Shown piece by piece: positions 43,176 through 51,907 of a stretch of 64,000 nt of DNA. The position numbers and the translations under genes are program-made. Source of the stretch: Flavobacteriales bacterium (lineage in GTDB: Bacteria; Bacteroidota; Bacteroidia; UBA10329); NCBI GenBank assembly GCA_021739695.1, contig JAIPBM010000001.1, forward strand, positions 234,117 to 298,116, read 5' to 3'. The notes under the pieces were generated by a model. That model saw only the letters and a program-made list of their open reading frames with translations, ran no database searches and was not told the DNA's origin. Numbering within the stretch: the stretch's first letter is position 1; the number at the start of each line of letters is the position of its first letter.

Positions 43176-44926
43176 AAAAAGCGCTAGGATATATTTCAAT
43201 CATCCTCATGTTCGGTTGCGCGCAGCAAGTGGCACCAACCGGAGGGCCGAAGGATGAAACTCCGCCCAAAATCCTTTCGGAAGTTCCTGCCAATCTTTCC
43301 ACGGATTTCACTTCGCAACAGATTGTGATTTCGTTTGATGAGTTCATCCAGCTCAAGTCGCCAGCTGAGCAAGTGGTTATTTCCCCTCCAATGCTCAAAT
43401 CGCCAAGCTATCAGCTCAAGAAAAAGTCGTTGGTGGTAAAATTTGAAGAAGGTCTGAGGCCGAATACCACGTACACCATCAACTTCGGAGAGGCCATTGC
43501 AGATAATAACGAAGGAAATGTACTGGCGAATTACACCTACGTTTTCAGCACTGGTGCGCATCTCGATAGCATGCAATTGAAAGGGAAACTGATTGATGCC
43601 ATCACGGGCGAACCTGAAGAAGATGCGATTGTGATGCTTTATAAAAGCAATATCGATTCGTTGCCGCTCGATACGATTCCAGACTATTTCACGCGTTCTG
43701 GGGCTGATGGTTCGTATCTCATCAAGAACATTGCAGATCAGCCTTACAAGATCTTTGCATTGAAGGATGAGAACGCTAACTACCGATTTGATGTGCCAAC
43801 AGAGAAGATCGGGTTTTTAGATTCATTGGTAGCTCCTTTCACTATTGAACCTGTTGTTGCGCCCGACACAACTGTTGTCGATTCCTTGGCTGTTGAGCCA
43901 AATATCTCCGACACTTTAAGCGCAAAGGGGAAAGCCGGTTCGAAACTCATTCCGAGTTATGACATGAAGATGTTTGTGGAAGACGATACGACACAGTTTC
44001 TGAAGAAAGCATACTGCGAATATTACGGCAAATTAGTGTTCGTTTATAACCGACCCGTGGACAAGATCAATGTTGAAATTGAAGGTGTTTCGTTTAAAAA
44101 ACAATGGAACCTGAAGGATTTCAGTACTTACAGAGATACCATTACGGTTTGGACCACAGATTTGGTTCCAGACACAATGAAGCTTGTTATTGACGCAGGA
44201 AAACCTGAACGAGACAGTGTGGAAATGGTAATGAAACCACGTGTAGATGAGATTGAGGTTTCTCAAAAATCGCAAGGAAAAGGATCACAGAAAAAGCAAC
44301 TCGAAAAATTTGCGGTGACCGCAAAGACAGACCCTCCGAAAGGCCGAGCTCCTAAACCCGGTGATGCGCTTTTCCTCATTTGGAATCATCCGATAATCGG
44401 TTCGGACCTTTCGAAAGTGAAGCTGTACGAAGATTCAGTGCGGGTTCGATATGAAATCGATGCTCGCGATCCGGCCTTGCGGAAATTCGGCATACTGTTT
44501 CCATGGAAAAAAGATAAGCAGTATCGACTGTTGGTGCTTGATAGTGCGTTTAAAGACATCTACAGTCTTTGGAACGATACATTAGAAACCTCTTTTAAGG
44601 GCACCGACAAGGAAATGTTCGGAGAACTCAGCCTGAATATTTCGGAAAAGCCCAAAGGACAATTACTGGTGGAGGTGCTTAATTCTGCCAATTCGGTCAT
44701 TGAAGGCCGTAAAGTCAGCCAAAAGGGTGTTGTTCTCTTCAGCAAGCTCAACCCAGATAAATACAACATTCAAGTTGTAACAGATTTGAACGGAAACGGA
44801 AAATGGGACAGTGGTCGGTATTCCGAAAAATCGCAACCAGAACCAATCAAAATCATACAGCAAGGCGCAGAAGTGCGCGCCAATTGGAACTTGGAGTTGG
44901 AATGGAATCCGAACACTACCGATTAA
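43172..44926 (+). CDS. Ig-like domain lipoprotein
   Basis: 584 residues. Lipobox LMFGC (C16) followed by AQQVAPTGGPKDETPPKI, the conserved opening of a Bacteroidota lipoprotein family. An N-terminal Big_5-type Ig domain (~30-130, IVISFDEFIQLKSP to PNTTYTINFGEAIADNNEGN) is followed by a carboxypeptidase-regulatory-like domain (GKLIDAITGEPEEDAIVMLYKS), a middle region and a C-terminal beta-sandwich (DKYNIQVVTDLNGNGKWDSG). It is probably surface or periplasmic and structural; role unknown. ATGA overlap with the fRMsr gene. Confidence 0.88.
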   Translation: MKKALGYISIILMFGCAQQVAPTGGPKDETPPKILSEVPANLSTDFTSQQIVISFDEFIQLKSPAEQVVISPPMLKSPSYQLKKKSLVVKFEEGLRPNTTYTINFGEAIADNNEGNVLANYTYVFSTGAHLDSMQLKGKLIDAITGEPEEDAIVMLYKSNIDSLPLDTIPDYFTRSGADGSYLIKNIADQPYKIFALKDENANYRFDVPTEKIGFLDSLVAPFTIEPVVAPDTTVVDSLAVEPNISDTLSAKGKAGSKLIPSYDMKMFVEDDTTQFLKKAYCEYYGKLVFVYNRPVDKINVEIEGVSFKKQWNLKDFSTYRDTITVWTTDLVPDTMKLVIDAGKPERDSVEMVMKPRVDEIEVSQKSQGKGSQKKQLEKFAVTAKTDPPKGRAPKPGDALFLIWNHPIIGSDLSKVKLYEDSVRVRYEIDARDPALRKFGILFPWKKDKQYRLLVLDSAFKDIYSLWNDTLETSFKGTDKEMFGELSLNISEKPKGQLLVEVLNSANSVIEGRKVSQKGVVLFSKLNPDKYNIQVVTDLNGNGKWDSGRYSEKSQPEPIKIIQQGAEVRANWNLELEWNPNTTD

Positions 44927-44942
44927 ACGGATGGCGTTCCAC

Positions 44943-44950
44943 TATATTTG
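44943..44950 (+). promoter_or_regulatory. Candidate internal -7 element (TATATTTG)
   Basis: Exact TAnnTTTG match 14 bases before the ATG at 44965, just after the stop of the Ig-like gene. It could give separate expression of the last gene in the operon. Confidence 0.3.
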
Positions 44951-44964
44951 CCGATTGAAATAAG

Positions 44965-45714
44965 ATGATGAGCAGGTTTATTCTCGGGTTATTCTTGATA
45001 TTCACGGTTGGCATTTCGATGGGCCAAAGCGTGTCAGAAACCACCGTAGCAGACGAAAAACCAAAGAAGAAGCGCAAGCCACCAAAAAAGGAGATGGTGC
45101 TCATCAATCTTAACTTCGACAGTTGGTTGGGAACTCCTTCAACCATTAGCCCAAAGTGGTTTTCATCGCGCGGAGTTGACGTGGCAATTCTCTACGATTA
45201 CGTGATTGCGAAAAGTGTTTTCAGTATGGCGGCTGGTGTTGGCTTCAATTCGCACAACATTCACATGGAAGGATTTCCGATTGAATACGCGACCACGACA
45301 GGAAGCACCTTCACGAAACTCGACCCTTCATTTTTTGATGGGAAAAAGATCAGCGTAAATAAGATCTCTACAAACTTCATTGATATTCCATTTGAGGTTC
45401 GGTTCCGGTCTAAGCCTCATAAAAATGGAAAGCGAATTGCCGCATCCGTGGGATTCAAAATTGGATGGTTGGTTCAAAGCCACACCAAAACCAAGGTTGA
45501 TGAAGATTATTTCTTCCAAGGAGTCAATTTTGGCAGCAAACAGAAAACCTACGACATTCCAAACCTGACCAAGTTCCGATATGGTTTAGCGGCACGTGTA
45601 GGTTACGCCAATTTCTATCTCAGCTTCTTCTATTCTTTGACACCACTATTCATTGAAGGTAGAGGTACGCAAGCTACTCCCATTTCTGTTGGAATCGGCA
45701 TCAGTCCTTTCTGA
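44965..45714 (+). CDS. Outer-membrane beta-barrel protein (PorT-like)
   Basis: 249 residues. Signal peptide 1-22 (GISMGQ), then a highly basic linker KPKKKRKPPKKE (~33-44). The rest alternates amphipathic strands (VLINLNFDSWL, SMAAGVGFNSHNIHM, FRYGLAARVGYANFYLSFFYSLTPLF) and ends with an aromatic residue (ISPF), as outer-membrane barrels do. Similarity to PorT-family barrels is in length and style only; whether it serves the T9SS is unknown. ATG codons at 44965 and 44968 are both possible. Confidence 0.75.
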   Translation: MMSRFILGLFLIFTVGISMGQSVSETTVADEKPKKKRKPPKKEMVLINLNFDSWLGTPSTISPKWFSSRGVDVAILYDYVIAKSVFSMAAGVGFNSHNIHMEGFPIEYATTTGSTFTKLDPSFFDGKKISVNKISTNFIDIPFEVRFRSKPHKNGKRIAASVGFKIGWLVQSHTKTKVDEDYFFQGVNFGSKQKTYDIPNLTKFRYGLAARVGYANFYLSFFYSLTPLFIEGRGTQATPISVGIGISPF

Positions 45715-45730
45715 GTTCTTGATCCTACGT

Positions 45731-45763
45731 AAACAAAAAAGAAGCTGATCAACGTTGATCAGC
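45731..45763. terminator. Palindromic terminator between convergent genes
   Basis: GCTGATCAAC (45744-45753) and GTTGATCAGC (45754-45763) form a perfect 20-bp palindrome. An A-rich run at 45731-45743 gives a U tract on the minus-strand transcript (end of the endonuclease operon); the plus side has only a short GGCTTT. Confidence 0.65.
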
Positions 45764-45790
45764 GGCTTTCACTAAACATTCGATGCGCTT

Positions 45791-48010
45791 TTATTGCAGC
45801 ACTACTTTAAGTGCTGAACTTCCTTTTTCGCCTCGCAGTACCATGTGGTAAATGCCTGCATCCAATCTTGAGAAATCGAATGATTCTTTCGAAACGCCTG
45901 CGTTGAAATTTCTTGATTGAGTTGAAACCTGACGCCCAGAAATATCCATCATATCAATGGTCAATTGTTGTCCCTCAATCAAATTGAGATTCAAAGTAAC
46001 CAAGCCATTCGATGGATTAGGAGAAACGGAAAAGCTACCTGCCAGCTCTTCTTCAATTCCACTAGGAGTTACAGTGCATGGAGTTGATTGAGCACCAATG
46101 TAAGTAAGTGTCTCAAAATCGATGTAACACACCCAGTTCACGCTATCCACAAACGGGTTTCTATTGCCTTGCTCGCTTTGAATAAAGTCGTTTCTAGCGA
46201 TTTCCCATGCATCTGGTGGATCTTGCCAGTGCCATTGCTTCAGAACATCCTGATCTTGTCCATACTGTACAGCAAAGTCGATTGGATTTGGCAATTCCCA
46301 AGTGCCTCCTGTGCCATTCCATTTTACAGCCATGTAGAAGATGGCACGTGCTGCATCTCCTTTGTGCTGATCGCGCGGTTCATAAACCCGTCTTCCATCT
46401 GCATCATCACCATATTGGGCACCAAGAAATGAACTAGACTGAGCTTCGACATTTCCCAATGGACGATTGCTTCTTATGGCATTAGCGTTGTCTTGATTAA
46501 CTGGAAACAAATTATGAAGGTCTGAATACTCCAATCCTTGATCATCCGGAAAATTCGGCATCCAGCTATGCGGCCAAGAGTGCTCCCTACTCATCACATC
46601 ATAAAAGAACGCTCCAGTATACAGGTATTTGAAACCTGAATACACGCCTGTTATTACCTTCTGTCCTCCGGTCGTATCTCTATGAGCAAACTTATCTATC
46701 ATCACTGGGCCATAGCTACCATAGAATATCTGATCGTAATTCTGACCCAAGCGAGTTTGTAGGTCTGTCAGAAAATTCCCGCTGTTCGGGTCCAAGCCAT
46801 TGTAGTAGGTTCCCATCATGGTTGCTGGTGTGGTAACAGAACCGTCTAGCGGTGCAGCGGCATAATAATTCTCATAGCCTGCTGGACCATTGAAAGAATA
46901 AGCTGAGAAGAAATAAGTTGTTCCAGCAACGTTATACGAAGGCTTGAACGAACCTGCTGGCCCAACATATACAACTTGAGTTCCTGCATCGATATAATCA
47001 CCTTTCACATAGGTTTCGCCATCAACAGGCGCGCCCATGAACTGGTTTTCAATACCACGAGTTACGATGTAATTTTCTGGAATTACCGAGGCATTACTGA
47101 AGCTAACCTGATAACCGTAAGTTGTAACATTGGAAAATGTAAGATTGACCGGTGCTGCAGTTGGCTCCGTAGCATAGTTGCCACCAATAGCGTATAGATT
47201 GATCACGTAAGTCGTTTCGTCCCCATTCGCATCGTCATTCGTAATTGTTAACATTCCAACACGCGAGCCGCTTGCACCCGCACTGAAATTGAGTGTAAAG
47301 GTTTCTGATCCAGCCGCTGCAACAGAGCTTGGCGTTGCACCCAGGGTGAAATCGGAAGCATTCGGTCCTGAAAGTTGAAAATTGCTTAGCGCAAGAGGCG
47401 ATCCAGCAGCAAGATTCACGTTTTCTATGGTGATGTCAACGCTTGATTGATTTCCAACCACAAGCGTACCGTTATTCACAATGCTTTCAGCTCCGCTTGT
47501 TACACCGATTTCCTGAGCATTGGTGGGAACTTGCGTTATCAGTTCAATCTCATCAAGCGCTACATTTCGTCCGCTTTGCTTGTTTGTGAAATACCAACGC
47601 ACGTAGCGGCTCGCTCCTGCAGGATAGTCTGTGTATTCAATGAACGTTGAGCCGGCCGCATCCAGATCAGACTGATTCAAAACGCGCATGTTTGTCCACG
47701 TTGATCCATTCACCGATTCTTGAATCGTAAAAACATCATTGGTGGCTGTGCCTTGACCTTTGATGTTGTAGGTAACGCCACCACAGACATCGCTGAAGTT
47801 CACCACCACATACTCATCGTCAGCATCCAGTTTGCACGCTGCGCCTACCAATCCGTTGGTGTAGCGCGTGCCGTTTGCAATAATATCGAGGCTTTCATCC
47901 CAACCAGTAGGCGCCAGATCGTCAAAATTCCAAGACGTTGGAAGGGTTGCCTGTCCGAAAACCACCGATGCTGCAAGCACGGAAGCCATTAATGTGGTAA
48001 TTCTTTTCAT
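45791..48010 (-). CDS. Secreted endonuclease I family nuclease with T9SS sorting domain
   Basis: 739 residues from MKRITTLMASVLAASVVFGQ (signal peptide). An N-terminal beta-sandwich (~25-150) and a choice-of-anchor-D-like domain (~165-275, NGTLVVGNQSSVDITIEN) precede an endonuclease I domain (~400-660) with SREHSWPHSWMP (H477 region), LHNLFPVNQDNANAIRSNRP and YEPRDQHKGDAARAIFYMA, the His-Asn ββα-metal signature. The C-terminus (FSVSPNPSNGLVTLNLN to ALKVVLQ) is a T9SS type A signal. It probably cuts extracellular DNA at or outside the cell surface. Last gene of a three-gene operon, 11 bases after the TonB receptor. Confidence 0.92.
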   Translation of the reverse strand: MKRITTLMASVLAASVVFGQATLPTSWNFDDLAPTGWDESLDIIANGTRYTNGLVGAACKLDADDEYVVVNFSDVCGGVTYNIKGQGTATNDVFTIQESVNGSTWTNMRVLNQSDLDAAGSTFIEYTDYPAGASRYVRWYFTNKQSGRNVALDEIELITQVPTNAQEIGVTSGAESIVNNGTLVVGNQSSVDITIENVNLAAGSPLALSNFQLSGPNASDFTLGATPSSVAAAGSETFTLNFSAGASGSRVGMLTITNDDANGDETTYVINLYAIGGNYATEPTAAPVNLTFSNVTTYGYQVSFSNASVIPENYIVTRGIENQFMGAPVDGETYVKGDYIDAGTQVVYVGPAGSFKPSYNVAGTTYFFSAYSFNGPAGYENYYAAAPLDGSVTTPATMMGTYYNGLDPNSGNFLTDLQTRLGQNYDQIFYGSYGPVMIDKFAHRDTTGGQKVITGVYSGFKYLYTGAFFYDVMSREHSWPHSWMPNFPDDQGLEYSDLHNLFPVNQDNANAIRSNRPLGNVEAQSSSFLGAQYGDDADGRRVYEPRDQHKGDAARAIFYMAVKWNGTGGTWELPNPIDFAVQYGQDQDVLKQWHWQDPPDAWEIARNDFIQSEQGNRNPFVDSVNWVCYIDFETLTYIGAQSTPCTVTPSGIEEELAGSFSVSPNPSNGLVTLNLNLIEGQQLTIDMMDISGRQVSTQSRNFNAGVSKESFDFSRLDAGIYHMVLRGEKGSSALKVVLQ

Positions 48011-48021
48011 TGTGTTGTTTA

Positions 48022-50781
48022 TCAAAATTTAATGCCTACTGAGGCTGTCCAACGTCTTCCTTGTCCTACAAAAACCTGCGCAGCCGTGGCATCAAAGGTC
48101 TGTGATCCAGAAACAGCATTGTTCTGCGCATCAGAAATATATGTTCTATCAAGAACGTTAAGCACGCTTGCACGCAACATCACGTCCATTTTTTTGAGTT
48201 TGATGGTCCATCCGGCATGAATGTCAAACAGATAATACGATGGTACTTTCCACGAATCCCGACCACGATTATCACCTTGAAGATCGAGTGGATTGAAATC
48301 GGAATAATAGTTTGCGAAATACGTGATCTGCCCTTTGATGTACACGTCCTTCACAGGCTTCACTTTAATGCTGCCCGATACCTGAAACTGAGCGGCATCG
48401 CCCACATGAACACCGTTAGCGTCCACATCAACCGAGTCTACAGGCGTATCGCTGCCTTGAATGTAATAGTAACCCAATGCCTGTCCTTTCCATCTCCAGT
48501 CACCGTAAGAGATCAATCCTTCAACATCAAAATACCAAGCTGTTTTGTAAATCGCATCCACCTCAATTCCTTGATGTACCGAACCTAGATTAGGGATATT
48601 GATGGTGGTTGGTGTCCCGCCAATTGCAACAGAAGTCTGAACTGGCCGACTTTCCCAAGTTGTCCGATAAAGATTGAGATTGGCAGCCCAACGAGAATAC
48701 TTGATACCATAACCCAATTCAACTCCCCAAGCAACTTCCGTAGCAACACCTTTCACAATATTGAAGCTCGTTCCTGCATAAACGTCCGATATATATGGCG
48801 GACGGAAAAAGACACCGCCATTCACAAACACATTCATATGATCGTTGATGCGGTAATTGACGCCCATTTTGGCAGTTCCTCCTTGAAAATGGATCCAGTC
48901 TGTAGTAGCAACCCTCGCTTCCTTACTATTGTGAGTATATACGTTCCCGTTATACACAACAGTATCGTTGATTCCCAATACTTGCCGCATAGTGGTGTCT
49001 TCAAGCACTAGGTCACGCTTACGGTACTGGTCTGACCTCCGATAAGAATTATTGGCACCGGAAACACTGATAAAACCTGAAAACTTGTCTTTTGAATATT
49101 CGAGCTGCGCAAAAACACCTGCAGTATAAACACTCGTATTAGCACGATATCCAGCCACATCTCCCACTCGCTTCACGTTATCGGAAGGGTCGAAAAGATT
49201 GGTCTGTTGTGTAGTAGAGTTAATGACCACGTAATCTCCGCCCAAAAGATCATAAGGCGTACTGTAGTGCTCAACCCAATACGAACGGAAATCAATTCCT
49301 ACGGCAAGATCCCAATAGTCATTGAACTTATGGTTGACCGTGGAGAGCAGTCCGTACCAATAATGGTTATTCATATTGGCCAGAACGAAGTTTCTTGCCT
49401 TATACTGACTTGTGTCGTTCACAACAGTGGTATCGTACGGAGGTACAAAAGCCGTTCCTATGATGTTTTCGTTATAGAGAGCTGTAAGGTCGTATTGACC
49501 ATATTGATCAAAAGCAGCCGTATTCCCTCTAAGTTGCGTTCCTCCACCTTTGCCAAACGATCCGTAAGCAATATTGGAAACGGCCCATTTTCCTTTAGAC
49601 CAGAAATGTTTCAGGCTGAAAATCGGCTTGTGATAGAAATTCTCAGCAACGGATTGTTGCTGGCCCATCGCATTAGGATCATTCCTGCTTTGAATCAAGT
49701 TTCCCCACTGCTGATTGTAGCGTCTTCCGTAATTACCTGGTAATGGATTTGAAGTGACTGAAGTGTTGTTAAGATCCACACCCAGTGATTGTGCATAAGC
49801 CCTATCGTAAATGTAAATCGGTTGCATGTAACTACGCTGCCCTCTTGTTTGTGGAGCGCCCATAGCAGAAGCACTCAAGGTATGGTTTCCGAACTGCTTC
49901 TGAAGTTTAACGAAATAGAAGAAGCGACTTGCCGAAGTAGCATCGACCCACCCGTTCTGATAATCGTAGGCAAACGCAGCCGTTACACCCCAGCCTTTTG
50001 GCAATCGGCCAGAATTGTAGCTGACATTGGTTCTTATAAGACCATTGTTCCCAACCGTTACGCCAACTTCTGTAGAGCGTTTGGATGTGATTCCTGCGGT
50101 GAGAATGTTCATGCTTCCACCAACGGCCGGAATGGAAAGTTTGCTGGCCCCTAATCCACGTTGAACCTGAATACGCTGCGTTACACCATCTAACCCGAAC
50201 CAGTTGCTCCAATACACCCAGCCGGTTTCCATATCATTCATTGGCACACCATCTATCTGAACAGAGATGTTTCGCTGAGAAAAACCACGGATTGTCACTC
50301 TTGCGTCTCCAGCTCCACCACCTTGCTGTGTGGCATACACACCAGGGGTTGAGTTCAGAAGCATTGGCAATGGTTGCGAAGAAACCTCCTCTCGAATTTT
50401 AACCGGATCGATGTTGGTAAAGGCCACAGGTGTTTCGCGGTCAAGTGCCATATCGGCCACTACACGAACCTCATTAAGCGTTACTGTGGTGAGGGAAAAG
50501 TTCAATTCCAGGTCGCCACCGTTAGCCTTCACGGTTTTTGATATCGGTTCGTAGCCGATATACGTTACTTGAAACGTATAATCACCGTTCGGAAGTTCGA
50601 TGGAAAATTGGCCGTCAAAATCGGTCACAACTCCTTTTCCTTCGCCATAGACCACGTTGGCAGATATCAGCGATTCAGCCGAATTCGCATCTCTCACAAC
50701 GCCATGCACACGCGTTTTCTGAGCGTAAGCTGATCCTACGGCTAGAATTACCGCAAAAACAAGAACGAGAAGTTTCCTCAT
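48022..50781 (-). CDS. TonB-dependent receptor with carboxypeptidase-regulatory domain
   Basis: 919 residues. Signal peptide 1-20 (VGSAYAQ). CarboxypepD_reg_2 domain (~24-105, VHGVVRDANSAESLISANVVYGEGKGVVTDFDGQFSIELP), plug domain (~115-230, TPGVYATQQGGGAGDARVTIRGFSQRNISVQIDGVPMND) and a 22-strand barrel ending in the terminal Phe (ASVGIKF). No SusD partner is adjacent. Its neighbours, a secreted nuclease and a lamin-tail protein, suggest import of DNA breakdown products or a cofactor for them; the substrate is inference. It ends 11 bases before the nuclease start. Confidence 0.93.
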   Translation of the reverse strand: MRKLLVLVFAVILAVGSAYAQKTRVHGVVRDANSAESLISANVVYGEGKGVVTDFDGQFSIELPNGDYTFQVTYIGYEPISKTVKANGGDLELNFSLTTVTLNEVRVVADMALDRETPVAFTNIDPVKIREEVSSQPLPMLLNSTPGVYATQQGGGAGDARVTIRGFSQRNISVQIDGVPMNDMETGWVYWSNWFGLDGVTQRIQVQRGLGASKLSIPAVGGSMNILTAGITSKRSTEVGVTVGNNGLIRTNVSYNSGRLPKGWGVTAAFAYDYQNGWVDATSASRFFYFVKLQKQFGNHTLSASAMGAPQTRGQRSYMQPIYIYDRAYAQSLGVDLNNTSVTSNPLPGNYGRRYNQQWGNLIQSRNDPNAMGQQQSVAENFYHKPIFSLKHFWSKGKWAVSNIAYGSFGKGGGTQLRGNTAAFDQYGQYDLTALYNENIIGTAFVPPYDTTVVNDTSQYKARNFVLANMNNHYWYGLLSTVNHKFNDYWDLAVGIDFRSYWVEHYSTPYDLLGGDYVVINSTTQQTNLFDPSDNVKRVGDVAGYRANTSVYTAGVFAQLEYSKDKFSGFISVSGANNSYRRSDQYRKRDLVLEDTTMRQVLGINDTVVYNGNVYTHNSKEARVATTDWIHFQGGTAKMGVNYRINDHMNVFVNGGVFFRPPYISDVYAGTSFNIVKGVATEVAWGVELGYGIKYSRWAANLNLYRTTWESRPVQTSVAIGGTPTTINIPNLGSVHQGIEVDAIYKTAWYFDVEGLISYGDWRWKGQALGYYYIQGSDTPVDSVDVDANGVHVGDAAQFQVSGSIKVKPVKDVYIKGQITYFANYYSDFNPLDLQGDNRGRDSWKVPSYYLFDIHAGWTIKLKKMDVMLRASVLNVLDRTYISDAQNNAVSGSQTFDATAAQVFVGQGRRWTASVGIKF

Positions 50782-50793
50782 TGAACGTTCGGT

Positions 50794-51702
50794 TTACTTA
50801 CCGAGCATTACTTTGCGCGACAGCACATCTCCATTTTTCAGAGCCACACGAACGATGTAGATCCCTGTTGTGAGGTGTTCCAATTTAAGCTGATGCTTGT
50901 TTGTAGGAGCTTTGTCAAAGTTGAATTTTGCAGCTTCTTGACCAAGGATGTTGAATACTTGGATGCTAGAAAGGTCCTGAGAAGCAGACACCATCAAATG
51001 CTTGTCTACCGCAGGGTTTGGGAACATGTTGAATTTGCTTACTTGGCCGTCATTCACTCCAAGTCCGAAGCAATCACAGGTGTGCCATCCCAATTCGGTA
51101 AATGTGTTTTCTGGAAGGCTGTCCCATTCCACTTCAGGAAGAAAATCATTCAATCCGTCCGTATCACCTTTAAGAACTGACGGTTTTCTGATAAGTGTCT
51201 TGTCAGTTGTCCACCATGTTCCGTTGGCATCGCTCCATGCTGTTCCTGGGTCTTCTCCGATCTTTCCAATGATATCCAAAAGGTTATTTCCACCTCCTTT
51301 GATCAACGGCACCGCATCATCACCATTGAAATAAAAAGGAGAGTTTGATTGAACATATGTAGGATTAACGAATGTATCAGCAACTGCTTGCAACGCCATA
51401 TCAACTGGCTCTTCCAACCCAGTTCCACTAGCATTTCGTTTATCAACCACAATCACATAGGTGCCATGAGAAGGAATAGTACCAGCAAGTGCAACAAGCA
51501 TTGGTGTGCCTGATCCATCACGGAAACGACCTACGCTGTATTCGCTCAGATCAATCGGAGCGTTAGTTGGATTATAAAGCTCTAATGCTCGGTTGTTACC
51601 AGATCCTACTACATATTCTGAAATGAAAAGTTCAGAACAGTCCTGTGCCTGAACACCAAATGATCCGATTAAAGCGAAAGATAGAAGTACAAGTTTTTTC
51701 AT
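50794..51702 (-). CDS. Secreted lamin-tail-domain protein with T9SS sorting domain
   Basis: 302 residues. Signal peptide 1-19 (FGVQAQ). Lamin-tail (LTD) beta-sandwich ~22-200 with CSELFISEYVVGSGNNRALELYNPTNAPIDLSEYSV and SHGTYVIVVD, a fold often found beside or fused to secreted nucleases. The last ~80 residues (VSKFNMFPNPAVDKHLMVSAS to SRKVMLGK) are a T9SS type A signal. First gene of the operon with the TonB receptor (12 bases) and the nuclease; it probably binds DNA or holds the complex at the surface. Confidence 0.88.
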   Translation of the reverse strand: MKKLVLLSFALIGSFGVQAQDCSELFISEYVVGSGNNRALELYNPTNAPIDLSEYSVGRFRDGSGTPMLVALAGTIPSHGTYVIVVDKRNASGTGLEEPVDMALQAVADTFVNPTYVQSNSPFYFNGDDAVPLIKGGGNNLLDIIGKIGEDPGTAWSDANGTWWTTDKTLIRKPSVLKGDTDGLNDFLPEVEWDSLPENTFTELGWHTCDCFGLGVNDGQVSKFNMFPNPAVDKHLMVSASQDLSSIQVFNILGQEAAKFNFDKAPTNKHQLKLEHLTTGIYIVRVALKNGDVLSRKVMLGK

Positions 51703-51726
51703 GTTTAATAGCTGCTAAATGCGCGG

Positions 51727-51756
51727 CAAAGGTAGATTATCTCTTTAACGAACAAA
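51727..51756 (-). promoter_or_regulatory. Promoter of the LTD-TonB receptor-nuclease operon
   Basis: Minus strand: TTTG (51753-51756), an 18-base spacer and TACCTTTG (51727-51734), close to the Bacteroidota -33/-7 consensus. The -7 element ends 24 bases before the ATG. This is the best-formed promoter found in the window. Confidence 0.65.
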
Positions 51757-51907
51757 GGTCTTGTTAATGGCAAATTCGAGTTTTAACAATTCCTTCAATT
51801 TAATCCGATGTTCTTACATTTTTTGGCTGTTAGAGATGTAAGAAAAGCCCAAAGTTTTGTTTGCATCATGTTGTGGGATTGAGGTAATTTGTGTTAAACC
51901 AACTGAA

